35,189 bases of DNA from Chromatiaceae bacterium (GCA_026984455.1 JALSSC010000071.1:1-35189), one strand, 5' to 3'. Positions 1 to 7,342 are shown, numbered from the stretch's first letter. Notes: generated by a model from the letters alone, not told the origin. Made by a program: numbers and translations.

Positions 1-61
1 GCAGAACCACTTCCTGCTTGCGTTTTGCCGACCACCTCTTCGGCGATTTCTTCTCACTCAT
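1..61 (-). CDS. Transposase OrfA-like N-terminus (partial, runs off the window)
   Basis: Only the first 20 codons are present, reading MSEKKSPKRWSAKRKQEVVL. The ATG at 61 is preceded by a strong AGGAGG ribosome binding site about six bases upstream. The basic, Trp-containing start followed by a helix resembles the N-terminal helix-turn-helix of IS3-family OrfA proteins, which bind the element ends. Its position just inside a putative terminal repeat agrees with that. With so few residues the family assignment is an inference; another small DNA-binding protein is possible. Confidence 0.5.
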   Translation of the reverse strand, partial: MSEKKSPKRWSAKRKQEVVL

Positions 62-126
62 GGACACCTCCTGTCGCTATCACTCTACGACCAAATGTGT
101 GTCCAAAATATTCGAGGGGCAACCCA
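1..126 (-). mobile_element. End of an IS3-like insertion sequence (truncated by window edge)
   Basis: Read on the minus strand, the segment begins near 126 with TGGGTTGCCCC and continues to TTGGACAC at 106-99. This arrangement (TG tip, GCCCC, then TTGGACA) resembles the terminal inverted repeats of IS3-family elements. It is followed about 40 bp inward by an OrfA-like start codon. The other end lies outside the window, so neither the second inverted repeat nor a target duplication can be checked. The exact tip (126 or 127) is uncertain. Confidence 0.5.
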
Positions 127-591
127 ATGCCAGCTTTCGTTGTTGAAAATTTGGGAAGGATTCAGGGCGAGACGCGAGGCGGTTGCCCTATGGAATAAGC
201 CTCAAGGGGAAAGCAGGAAGACGAGGGTAAACCCGGTAGCAGTTGATACAGCAGCAAGAGCATGCGGCCGGTATTCACGCCTTTTTTCCTCGCGCTGCTT
301 GTCGATAACACGATAGTTTTTGCCGCCATGTTAACAGTCGAACGGCGTGTGATTTCGGGTCAAGGTGGATAGACAAACGAAGGGGCTAAATGGGTGACGA
401 CACGCTGACGAGCAGCCGATAGGCAGCGATAGGGCGGTGGATAGACGCCATTTTCGCGCTCCACACAGGCTCCATTTTTGCGACCATGATAGACAATGAG
501 GGACAAGGCGATGGGTGTGGGTAAAACGACAAAAGCGCTGAAAAATCAGCGCTTTTTGTGGTTTCTGGTGGCCTGTGATAGACTATTGAAT
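127..591. other. Gene-free stretch between IS end and tRNA-Leu
   Basis: About 465 bp with no convincing gene: short open frames lack ribosome sites and recognisable products. It has more A+T than its surroundings. The heptamer GATAGAC recurs at 368-374, 440-446, 488-494 and 577-583, with related GATAGG at 418 and 428. The right end holds the tRNA terminator (531-557). The stretch lies directly beyond the tRNA 3' end, where integrative elements commonly insert. Confidence 0.6.
531..557 (-). terminator. Intrinsic terminator downstream of tRNA-Leu
   Basis: An 11-bp perfect stem (AAAAGCGCTGA / TCAGCGCTTTT) closes a short A/T loop. On the minus strand it ends in a run of T, 35 bp beyond the tRNA 3' end. 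Because the stem is flanked by A and T runs it could work in both directions. Confidence 0.85.
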
Positions 592-678
592 TGGTGCCGA
601 GGAGAGGACTTGAACCTCCACGGGGTCTCCCCCACATGAACCTGAATCATGCGCGTCTACCAATTCCGCCACCTCGGC
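592..678 (-). tRNA. tRNA-Leu (anticodon CAG)
   Basis: The 87-nt gene starts at 678 with acceptor strand GCCGAGG, which pairs perfectly with 596-602. The discriminator A is followed by an encoded CCA at 594-592. The D-arm begins GGCGGAATTGGTAGACGC. The anticodon stem CATGA/TCATG encloses the loop TTCAGGT, giving anticodon CAG, which reads CUG. A long variable arm (GTGGGGGAGACCCCGT) marks a class II tRNA, and the T-loop GTTCAAGTC is intact. It has its own promoter (711-739) and terminator (531-557), so it appears to be a separate unit downstream of ispA. Confidence 0.97.
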
Positions 679-710
679 AGGTGTGGGGCGTCGCCCCAGC
701 AGAGAAGCGC

Positions 711-739
711 AATGTACTGATCCGCGTGCCCTTTGTCAA
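711..739 (-). promoter_or_regulatory. Sigma-70 promoter of tRNA-Leu, overlapping the ispA stop codon
   Basis: On the minus strand a consensus -35 TTGACA (739-734) is followed after exactly 17 bp by TACATT (716-711). The TGA inside the -35 hexamer is the ispA stop codon. The expected start near 704 is followed by a G+C-rich stretch and a perfect hairpin (684-698, arms TGGGGCG/CGCCCCA) that would form the 5' leader of the tRNA precursor. Confidence 0.75.
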
Positions 740-1638
740 CGCTCCCGATGGACGATGAAACGGGCGATGGCGCGCAGGGGCGCGGCCTCCTCGCCGAAGA
801 TCGCCAGGCTGTCGAGGGCGTCGTGGCACAGCTCACGGGCCTTCTCGCGGGCGGCGTCCAGGCCCATGAGGGCAGGGTAGGTGGCCTTGTCCTGAAGCAC
901 GTCCTTACCGCTGGTCTTGCCCAGGGTGGCGGTGTCGCCCTCCAAGTCGAGGATGTCGTCCTGTACCTGGAAGGCGAGGCCCACGCACTTGGCGTAGTGA
1001 TCGAGGGCCTCCACCCGGGCGGGGTCGGAATGCGAGGCACACAGGGTGCCCAGACGGACGCTGGCGCGGATCAGCGCCCCGGTCTTGTGGATGTGGATGT
1101 TCTCCAGTTCGACCAGACCGGGTTCCCGGGCGGTGGCGGCGAGGTCCAAGGCCTGGCCACCGACCATGCCCCGTGAGCCGGCGGCCCGGGCAAGGTGTCG
1201 GATCATCTCCAGACGCGCAGCGGCGGGGATCTGCCCCGCGCCGCCCAGGGCCAACACCTCGAAGGCGAGGGTCTGGAGGGCGTCACCTGCGAGGAGTGCA
1301 GTGGCCTCGTCGAAGGCCTTGTGACAGGTGCGCCGGCCCCGCCGCAAGTCGTCGTCGTCCATGGACGGGAGGTCGTCGTGTACCAGAGAATAGGCGTGTA
1401 TGAGTTCCACCGCGCAGGCCGGGGCGTCGAGGCAATCCGGCGCCCCTCCCAAGGCCTGTCCGGCGGCATAGACCCATACCGGCCGGATGCGTTTACCGTC
1501 GCCGAGCGTGGCGTAGCGCATGGCCTCGTGCAGGCGCACGGGCGGCGACCCAGCCGCCGGCAGCCAGTGTCGCAGGGCGGTATCCACGCGCTCCCGACAA
1601 TCGGCCATGAAGGCATCGAGAGCGGGATCAGAGGTCAT
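736..1638 (-). CDS. ispA: (2E,6E)-farnesyl diphosphate synthase
   Basis: This 300-residue cytosolic enzyme condenses dimethylallyl diphosphate with two isopentenyl diphosphates to make farnesyl diphosphate, the precursor of quinone tails and undecaprenyl phosphate. The length matches E. coli IspA. The first Asp-rich motif (LVHDDLPSMDDDD, D88-D94) and the second (FQVQDDILD, D227-D231) are complete. GKRIRP at 48-53 binds diphosphate. The ATG at 1638 lies inside the end of xseB, an 11-bp overlap that implies translational coupling; no strong ribosome site is visible. The usual partner dxs does not follow; a tRNA-Leu does. A geranyl-only specificity cannot be excluded from sequence alone. Confidence 0.95.
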   Translation of the reverse strand: MTSDPALDAFMADCRERVDTALRHWLPAAGSPPVRLHEAMRYATLGDGKRIRPVWVYAAGQALGGAPDCLDAPACAVELIHAYSLVHDDLPSMDDDDLRRGRRTCHKAFDEATALLAGDALQTLAFEVLALGGAGQIPAAARLEMIRHLARAAGSRGMVGGQALDLAATAREPGLVELENIHIHKTGALIRASVRLGTLCASHSDPARVEALDHYAKCVGLAFQVQDDILDLEGDTATLGKTSGKDVLQDKATYPALMGLDAAREKARELCHDALDSLAIFGEEAAPLRAIARFIVHRER

Positions 1639-1870
1639 GGTCGAGGGGTTCGAGTCCGGCCCCGGGATCGAGGGAGACGAGCCGCTGGACCTTCTGTTCT
1701 GCCTGCTTGAGGGCCTCTTGGCAGGTGTGCGTGAGGCGTACCCCGCGTTCGAATTTCTGCAGGGATTCGTCCAATGGAAGCTCACCTCTTTCCAGGCTCT
1801 GCACCAGGTCTTCGAGTTCCGACAGGGCGGTCTCAAAGGATTGCAGGGGAAGGGGGTCTTGGTCTGTCAT
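1628..1870 (-). CDS. xseB: Exodeoxyribonuclease VII small subunit
   Basis: The 80-residue protein has the family pattern FETALSELEDLVQSLERGELPLDESLQKFERG (12-43), read here in two pieces: FETALSELEDLVQSLERG and ELPLDESLQKFERG. These form the two-helix hairpin that assembles several small subunits on XseA for single-strand DNA degradation. The ATG at 1870 has no obvious Shine-Dalgarno sequence. The gene overlaps ispA by 11 bp, the standard xseB-ispA arrangement. xseA is not in the window. It is separated from the upstream thioesterase gene by 290 bp, so it probably has its own promoter. Confidence 0.93.
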   Translation of the reverse strand: MTDQDPLPLQSFETALSELEDLVQSLERGELPLDESLQKFERGVRLTHTCQEALKQAEQKVQRLVSLDPGAGLEPLDHDL

Positions 1871-2160
1871 GGGGGCGCGGCACACGGTTGTCAGGTGAGC
1901 AACGCTAGCCGAACCGTCCGCCGTGGTCAATGGCGCATGGCCGTCCAGCCCCGATGTCGGTGGCTGGTAACCGCCGACGTGCGGCTCGAATCCAATCCTT
2001 GAAAGGCCTGAAGCACGCTCATCTGGAACAGATAATTTGACATAATATACATTATGCGCGGTATAGATAAGGGGGAATGGCGTCCACCGCGATGAGTCGG
2101 ATGAGTCGCGCGCCGAGCTGATTCCCAGTCCGGCGCGAACTCCGTGGTATCCCCGGCCAT
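1871..2160. other. Gap between thioesterase gene and xseB with an A+T-rich palindrome
   Basis: The gap has no convincing gene. A 77-codon frame starting right after the thioesterase stop has no family resemblance and crosses the A+T-rich core, so I treat it as chance. The core at about 2030-2070 holds the perfect inverted repeat described separately. It is the natural place for the promoter of xseB-ispA, and its base composition contrasts sharply with the G+C-rich flanks. Confidence 0.5.
2037..2067. promoter_or_regulatory. Candidate operator/promoter with palindrome CATAATATACATTATG
   Basis: CATAAT and ATTATG (2041-2046 and 2051-2056) form a perfect inverted repeat around ATAC. On the plus strand TTGACA (2037-2042) is followed after 19 bp by TATAGA (2062-2067). 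On the minus strand, the direction needed for xseB, only weak hexamers such as TATATT can be proposed. It looks like a regulator-binding site or promoter region, but neither direction nor ligand is established. Confidence 0.35.
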
Positions 2161-2583
2161 TCAACAGATCCTGCTCCGCAGGCCTTCCCGCAGGACCTCG
2201 GGCAACGGCCGGCTTCCTTTCCCCGGCTCCACGGCCACGTGGACGGTGCGCGCGCTGGCATAGACCTCGCCGCCCACCAGGAAGCGGTAGGCGAAACTGA
2301 AACTGCTGCGCCCCAGGTGATCCACCCGCAGTTCCACCCGGGTGCGGTCGCCGAGACGCAAGGGATGGAGGAAATCCGCCTCCACATGGACCACCGGGAA
2401 ATGCGGTCCGCTGTCCAGCCACCGGCTCAGGGGGATCCCGCGTTCGTAGAGAAATCCCTCCTGGACCTGGTGGGCCCATTCCAGAAGGCGCGGGAAGAAT
2501 ATCCGTCCGGCGGCGTCCACATAGCTCAAGGGGACGCGGCGTTCTTCGGCGTAGTCCGGTGTCTCCACGGAGGGTTCGGTCAT
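2161..2583 (-). CDS. Hotdog-fold acyl-CoA thioesterase, probable 1,4-dihydroxy-2-naphthoyl-CoA hydrolase
   Basis: This is a 140-residue 4HBT-type thioesterase. The active-site stretch YVDAAGRIFFP (21-31) with D23 and E35 matches the Asp-x-x-Gly pattern of the 4-hydroxybenzoyl-CoA/DHNA-CoA thioesterase group. The central strands (VHVEADFLHPLRLGD, 65-79) are typical. DHNA-CoA hydrolysis releases 1,4-dihydroxy-2-naphthoate, the substrate of MenA. The specific assignment rests on context: the start codon overlaps the menC stop (ATGA) and menF-menD lie just beyond. A ribosome site GGAAG precedes the ATG. Without the neighbours it would be called only a YbgC/FadM-like thioesterase. Confidence 0.8.
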   Translation of the reverse strand: MTEPSVETPDYAEERRVPLSYVDAAGRIFFPRLLEWAHQVQEGFLYERGIPLSRWLDSGPHFPVVHVEADFLHPLRLGDRTRVELRVDHLGRSSFSFAYRFLVGGEVYASARTVHVAVEPGKGSRPLPEVLREGLRSRIC

Positions 2584-3644
2584 GCGTCTTCCACCCATTC
2601 CACCCCATCGCTGAGCGGGGGTATTTCCCAAACATTCTTGCGGGGCAGTCTCATTTGGCCTGCTTCGATGGGCGGCAACAGGGCCGCCTGGCCGGGAGGC
2701 AGCCAAGGGCCGGGGTCGATCCCCTGGGCCAGGGGGCTGGCGCCGGCGGCCGCGACCTGCGCCGCAAGCATGAGGCCCACGGCCGATTCCAAGGCATGGG
2801 TGACCACCACCTCGTAGCCCTGGGCCTGCAATCGGCTCGCCCATGTCAGCACCCGTCGGGGCCCACCCATCATCATCGGCTTGAACACCAGGCGGCGTAC
2901 CGGGGGCGCCTGGAGCCAACGGCGGCCCCCGGCCCCCCAGAGGGTCTCGTCCAGGGCGATGGAGAAAGGGGCCTCTGCCTGGAGCCGTGCGAGGGCCTCG
3001 GGTTCGGGCCGGGCCAGCGGCTCTTCCAGGGACTCCACCGGCAGCGCAGAGATATCGGCCACCACCCGACGTGCGGCATCCGATCCCCAGGCGCGGTTGG
3101 CGTCCAGCCGCAGCCGGGCCTCCGCCGGCAACGATCCGGCGAGGCGTTGGAGGGTCTCCCGTTCCCGCGCCCAGGGGAATACGCCGACCTTGAACTTGAA
3201 CACCCGCAAGCCCCTCCCCAGGGCCGCCCGCAGGCGTTCGCCCGCCCCCCTGTCCAGGAGGCCGCAGGCCGCGTTCACCGCCACCGAGGCGGCCGGGTCC
3301 GGCGCCAACAGGCACTGCAGCGGCCGTCCCAGGGCCTGGGCCTCCAGGTCCAGAAGGGCGCCCTCCTGGGCGCAGCGCCAGGCCGGGGCCGTGGTCGGGG
3401 AGGCCAGATCCAGGTTTCCGGGACTCCGGTCCTGGACCCGTTTCCCCCAGGCAATGAGCCGTTCACCCAGGCCGGGATCCCCGGCCTCGGGCGATCCGGG
3501 CAGGGGCGCCCAATCGCCCCATCCCCGCCGCCCGGCCTGATCACGCAGCTCCAACAAGGCCCCCCGCCGCACCTGTACGGCCTGCCCATGGCCCTGCCAG
3601 GCCTGCCGCAAGGGCCACCGATAGGGATGCAGGCGGGCGGCCAT
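2580..3644 (-). CDS. menC: o-Succinylbenzoate synthase
   Basis: The 354-residue enolase-superfamily enzyme dehydrates SHCHC to o-succinylbenzoate in menaquinone synthesis. The KxK pair (K150, K152) and K255 are the acid/base lysines. Metal ligands are seen at D181 (LRLDANRAW), E207 or E208 (ESLEEPL) and D232 (IALDETL). THALESAVG (282-290) closes the barrel. The ATG at 3644 begins MAARLHPYRW, where homology begins; the open frame continues upstream into the palindromic element, so the longer version is rejected. No clear ribosome site is seen. Its stop overlaps the thioesterase start by 4 bp, so the two are co-translated. It is divergent from menF. Confidence 0.92.
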   Translation of the reverse strand: MAARLHPYRWPLRQAWQGHGQAVQVRRGALLELRDQAGRRGWGDWAPLPGSPEAGDPGLGERLIAWGKRVQDRSPGNLDLASPTTAPAWRCAQEGALLDLEAQALGRPLQCLLAPDPAASVAVNAACGLLDRGAGERLRAALGRGLRVFKFKVGVFPWARERETLQRLAGSLPAEARLRLDANRAWGSDAARRVVADISALPVESLEEPLARPEPEALARLQAEAPFSIALDETLWGAGGRRWLQAPPVRRLVFKPMMMGGPRRVLTWASRLQAQGYEVVVTHALESAVGLMLAAQVAAAGASPLAQGIDPGPWLPPGQAALLPPIEAGQMRLPRKNVWEIPPLSDGVEWVEDA

Positions 3645-3713
3645 GATGGTTGTCGGGGATGATCCAGGACCTGATTCCACGTGGCTTTCCCTTGGTTTCC
3701 GGGAGCGCCGATT

Positions 3714-3877
3714 TATACCCGTCGCACGTGAATATTTCGTTTTTCGAGGGTGTTCCTCGTGCTCCTGGGCAAGGCGCGGAAGCGAGTCATAGTGGGGACT
3801 ATGGCGAGCTTTCGCAACACAGCCCAGGGGTGCGAGGGGCGGCCGCAGTAGCGAAATATTCACGTGCGACGGGTATA
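3714..3877. repeat. 164-bp palindromic (MITE-like) element between menC and menF
   Basis: Perfect 26-bp inverted repeats bound the element: left arm 3714-3739 starting TATACCCGTCGCACG, right arm 3852-3877 ending CGTGCGACGGGTATA. Inside, CCTGGGC (3764-3770) pairs with GCCCAGG (3822-3828), and CATAGT/ACTATG (3788-3803) forms an apical hairpin. The whole unit could therefore fold as one long cruciform or RNA hairpin. It encodes no protein. No target duplication is evident beyond the TATA at the tips. It occupies most of the divergent men promoter region. Confidence 0.88.
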
Positions 3878-3936
3878 CAATCGGACACCCCGTTGGGGCT
3901 GTCGCCCTCCCCTCTTATCGCTTACCCTCGGCCCCT

Positions 3937-5208
3937 ATGTCCAGCCCCTTCGATGAAATCGAACGCCGCCTCTCCCGGGCCCAGGCGGATGCGCCGGACG
4001 GGGTGGTCGGGCTGGAGCTGCCCGAGGTCTTCCTGGGCGGTCTGCCTGCGGGCCTGAAGGATTTCGCCTACCGCGCCGAGCCGGTCCGGGGATCACGCGC
4101 CCTGGCCCTGGCCGAGGCCTGGCGGGAGGAGGCCGTGGGGGTGGACCGCCTGGGGCGTCTGCGTGAGGCCCTGGAGGCCCGGGGCGGAAGCGCTGCCCCC
4201 CTGTGGTTCGCCGCGCCCTTCGAGCAGGACCACCCGGCGCGGGTCTGGTTGCCCGCGGTGCAACTGGAAGCGGCCCACGGCCGGTGTCGTCTGTGGGTGG
4301 CCGGATGCCGCTGGCGCGCACCCCTCGGCACCCTCCTGGGGGCCTTGTCCGAGGCCCCTGAGTCCACGCCCTACCCGCAGATCCTGTGCCGGCAGGGGCA
4401 ACGGCCCGGCTACGTTCGCTGGCGCCGCAGGGCGGAGACGGCCCTGGCCGAGATCGCCCGGGGCGGGTTTCACAAGGTGGTGCTCGCCCGTGAGCTGGTG
4501 GTGCGGGGACAGCGTCCCTTCGATCCGGCGCGGCTGGCACGGGTCCTGGAATGCCGTTTCCCTTCCCTGCATCAGATCGCCCTGGACCTGGGCGGCGAGC
4601 AGTTGTTGGCGGCCACCCCGGAATACCTCCTGAGCCTGTCCGGCGACGCCCTCCATTGCGAGGCCCTGGCCGGAACCGCGGCACGCGACCCCGATCCGGC
4701 GCGGGACGAACGCCTGGGCCGGGCGCTCCTGGACAATCCCAAGATCCGGCATGAACACCGCTGGGTGGTGGAGGCCCTGCGTGAGGTCCTGGCGCCCCGC
4801 TGCGCCCTGCTGGAGTTTCCCGATGCACCCCGGCTGATGCGTCTGCGTGGCCTCCAACACCTGTGTACCCCCATCGAAGGCCGCCTGCATACCCGGGTCC
4901 ATCCCCTCGATCTGGTGGCCGCCTTACACCCCTCGCCAGCCGTGGCCGGCTGGCCGCGCGAAGCGGCCCTGGATTGGTTGCGCGCCCATGAAGGCCTGGA
5001 ACGGGGCTGGTACAGCGGCCTGTTCGGCCGCCTCGGGGCTGCTGACGAGGCCTCTATCGACGTGGTCCTGCGCACCATCCGTATCTCCGGGACCGAGGCC
5101 CGCCTGAACGCGGGGGCCGGCCTGGTGGCGGGTTCCGATCCAGGTGCGGAATGGGAGGAGACCGAGCTGAAGTTGTCCGGCCTGATCGAGGCCCTGGCGG
5201 AGGCCTGA
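3937..5208 (+). CDS. menF: Isochorismate synthase
   Basis: The 423-residue chorismate-utilising enzyme converts chorismate to isochorismate, the entry step of menaquinone synthesis. K180 (FHKVVLAREL) fits the general base that activates water, and CEALAGTAARD (241-251) carries the conserved Glu and GTxxR. HPSPAVAGWP (331-340), ERGWYSG (355-361) and the C-terminal EWEETELK (405-412) are family signatures. A stand-alone siderophore or salicylate role is possible in principle, but menD follows directly: the stop and the next start share one base (TGATG). The ATG at 3937 has no clear ribosome site and only 59 bp separates it from the palindromic element. Confidence 0.93.
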   Translation: MSSPFDEIERRLSRAQADAPDGVVGLELPEVFLGGLPAGLKDFAYRAEPVRGSRALALAEAWREEAVGVDRLGRLREALEARGGSAAPLWFAAPFEQDHPARVWLPAVQLEAAHGRCRLWVAGCRWRAPLGTLLGALSEAPESTPYPQILCRQGQRPGYVRWRRRAETALAEIARGGFHKVVLARELVVRGQRPFDPARLARVLECRFPSLHQIALDLGGEQLLAATPEYLLSLSGDALHCEALAGTAARDPDPARDERLGRALLDNPKIRHEHRWVVEALREVLAPRCALLEFPDAPRLMRLRGLQHLCTPIEGRLHTRVHPLDLVAALHPSPAVAGWPREAALDWLRAHEGLERGWYSGLFGRLGAADEASIDVVLRTIRISGTEARLNAGAGLVAGSDPGAEWEETELKLSGLIEALAEA

Positions 5209-6863
5209 TGTCCGCGGAATTGAATCTCGCCCAGGCCCTCGCCCTGATGGACGGCCTCGCCGCCGCCGGGGTGCGCCGGGTGGTGGCCTCGCCGGGGAGC
5301 CGTTCCACCCCCCTGGTGCTGGCCGCGCACCGCCATCCGCGGCTGGCATTGCGCATGGTCCTGGACGAACGCAGCGCCGCCTGGTTCGCCCTCGGCCAAG
5401 GCCTGGCCAGCGGACGACCCACGGCCCTCGTCGCCACCTCGGGCACCGCCGTGGGCGAATGGCTGCCCGCCGTGATGGAGGCGGATCTGGCGCGGGTCCC
5501 ATTGCTCCTCGTCTCCGCCGACCGCCCTCCGGAACTCCAGGGGCGCGGGGCCAATCAGACCTGCGATCAACAGGGGATCTTCGGCCCCCGGGTGCGCGCC
5601 TTCCATCCCCTGCCGGTACCCGCCGGGGGACTGGAACGGGCGGTCCGGGCCCTGGCGGTGCAGGCGGTGAGCGAGGCCCTCGCCCCCCTCCCCGGCCCGG
5701 TCCACCTGAATCAGCCGTTGCGGGAGCCCTTGACACCCGGCGGCGATACCGCGCCCTGGGAGCCCGGCCCCCCGGTCCGACTGTCGGCCGTCCCGCCCCC
5801 GCCGGATCCCGCGGACCTGGACGACCTCGCCGGGATCCTGGACGGGACCCCGGGCCTGATCCTCTGCGGCCCGGCCCTGGGCCACCCCCTGCCCGCCCGG
5901 GCCGTGAGCACCCTGGCCGAGGCCGCCGGGGCGCCGATCCTGGCCGATCCCCTGTCCGGGCTGCGTACCGGCGGCCACCCCCTCGACCGGGTGCTGAGCC
6001 GCCAGGACGCCTTCCTGCGCCGGCCCGGCGCCCCCAGTCCCGCCTGGATCTTGCGCCTCGGCGGGGCCCCGGTATCGCGGGCGCTGGGGGAATACATCAG
6101 TGGCCAGGAACGGGCCCGTCACATCCTGGTGGACCCCCATGGCCGCTGGAGCGACCCCTGGCATCGGGTGGATCACTACCTTCAGGCAGACCCCGGGCCC
6201 CTCTGCCTGGACCTGAGCGAACGCATCCGCCCCGCCCGGGGGGATTGGTTCAGGCGTTGGCGGGCCCTGGACGACCAGACCGCCCCCCGCCCTCCCCTGC
6301 CCTTCGAGGCCCGTCTGGTGGCCGCCCTGGTCGATCACCTGCCCGCGGGGGCCCGCCTGTTCGGTGGCAACTCCCTCGCCATCCGCCTGCTGGACGCCTT
6401 CCTGCACCCCTCGCCCCGACCCCTGCACCTGTATTGCAATCGCGGTGTCAGCGGCATAGACGGCAACCTCGCCACCCTGTTCGGGATCGCCGCCACCACG
6501 GGGGGCCCCGTGGTCGGCCTGGTGGGCGATCTCAGCCTTCTGCACGACCTGGGGAGTCTCTCCCTGGCCGCGGGCCTGAACGCCCTCATCCTGGTGCTCG
6601 ACAACGGCGGCGGCGGAATCTTCGGGCTCCTGCCCCAGGCCGGGCTGAAGGAGTTCGAGGAACTCTTCCTCACCCCCCAGACGGCAGACCTCGCCACCCT
6701 GGCCGGGGCCTTCGGCGTCGGTTACCTGGGCCTGGACGAGGGCGCCGATCTGGTGGGGGGCTTGAGTAGCGCCCTGGCAGGTGAAGGGGTGCGGATCCTG
6801 CACATCCGGCTCGACAGGGGGCGGAGCCTGGCGCGCCTGCAACGCTATTGGCGGTGTTCATGA
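5208..6863 (+). CDS. menD: 2-Succinyl-5-enolpyruvyl-6-hydroxy-3-cyclohexene-1-carboxylate synthase
   Basis: This 551-residue thiamine-diphosphate enzyme joins isochorismate and 2-oxoglutarate to give SEPHCHC. Visible signatures are SPGSRSTP (28-35), DERSAAWFALG (53-63) with the catalytic-type Glu 54, and SADRPPELQGRGANQT (103-118). The cofactor-binding region begins with GDLSLLHDLG near residue 438 and ends with DNGGGGIF, where many homologues have NNxGGGIF. The ATG at 5208 overlaps the menF stop, so the two are a translationally coupled operon. The gene converges on the Sel1 gene with a gap of 32 bp. menH and the later menaquinone genes do not follow. Confidence 0.95.
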   Translation: MSAELNLAQALALMDGLAAAGVRRVVASPGSRSTPLVLAAHRHPRLALRMVLDERSAAWFALGQGLASGRPTALVATSGTAVGEWLPAVMEADLARVPLLLVSADRPPELQGRGANQTCDQQGIFGPRVRAFHPLPVPAGGLERAVRALAVQAVSEALAPLPGPVHLNQPLREPLTPGGDTAPWEPGPPVRLSAVPPPPDPADLDDLAGILDGTPGLILCGPALGHPLPARAVSTLAEAAGAPILADPLSGLRTGGHPLDRVLSRQDAFLRRPGAPSPAWILRLGGAPVSRALGEYISGQERARHILVDPHGRWSDPWHRVDHYLQADPGPLCLDLSERIRPARGDWFRRWRALDDQTAPRPPLPFEARLVAALVDHLPAGARLFGGNSLAIRLLDAFLHPSPRPLHLYCNRGVSGIDGNLATLFGIAATTGGPVVGLVGDLSLLHDLGSLSLAAGLNALILVLDNGGGGIFGLLPQAGLKEFEELFLTPQTADLATLAGAFGVGYLGLDEGADLVGGLSSALAGEGVRILHIRLDRGRSLARLQRYWRCS

Positions 6864-6895
6864 GGGGAGACCGGTCCCTGGTCAGGGCCCCCGCA

Positions 6896-7342
6896 TCACT
6901 TTTCCTCGAAGCCCGCCTTGCGGTACCACTCCCGTGCCTTCTCCGGATCCTTGGGCAAACCCGCCTTCCCTTGCTCGTAGAGCATGGCCAGGGTGGTCAT
7001 GGACCCCACCAGGCCCTGTTCGGCGGCCTTGGTGAACCACTCGGCGGCCTTGGCGCCGTCCTGACCCACGCATTCGCCTTCCATGTACATGAAGCCGAGG
7101 CCGTGCTGGGCCAGGGCGTGGCCGGCCTCGGCCGCGGCGCGCATGTATTTGTAGGCGAGCAGGGCATTGTCGTGCATCCCTAGGCCGTTCTGGGCCATGA
7201 TGGCCATGCGGTACTGGGCCTCGGGGTCGCCCGCGTCGGCCAGGGGTGAGAGCAGCGCCGTGGCGCGCGAAAAGTGTTTGGCCTCGAAGGCGGCAATGCC
7301 GCTGCTGAGATCCATGTCCAAGCCGGATCGTTGGTCGTTCAT
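6896..7342 (-). CDS. Sel1-repeat protein
   Basis: This 148-residue helical repeat protein has no visible signal peptide. After an N-terminal TPR-like hairpin (FEAKHFSRATALLSPLADAG) it has about three Sel1 repeats: DPEAQYRMAIMAQNGLG, HALAQHGLGFMYMEGE with AAEWFTKAAEQG, and GSMTTLAMLYEQGKAG with AREWYRKAGFEEK. Such proteins are protein-interaction scaffolds; the partner is unknown. The ATG at 7342 has GAGG about ten bases upstream. An internal ATG at 7315 would give a protein starting MDLSSG but lacks a ribosome site. It may be co-transcribed with the monophosphatase-like gene 84 bp upstream. Confidence 0.85.
   Translation of the reverse strand: MNDQRSGLDMDLSSGIAAFEAKHFSRATALLSPLADAGDPEAQYRMAIMAQNGLGMHDNALLAYKYMRAAAEAGHALAQHGLGFMYMEGECVGQDGAKAAEWFTKAAEQGLVGSMTTLAMLYEQGKAGLPKDPEKAREWYRKAGFEEK

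Noticed and set aside
95..316. 73-codon frame after the IS end
   Set aside because: Starts inside the putative IS terminal repeat, lacks a ribosome site and resembles nothing known.
1927..2160. 77-codon frame directly after the thioesterase stop
   Set aside because: Its translation crosses the A+T-rich palindrome and has no domain pattern; more likely a promoter region.
3645..3863. N-terminal extension of menC
   Set aside because: The extra residues are the translation of the palindromic element; homology starts at the ATG at 3644.
4572..6842. 756-codon open frame antisense to menF-menD
   Set aside because: Low-complexity Gly/Gln/Pro/Arg translation produced by G+C-rich codon bias opposite two well-supported enzymes; no family features.
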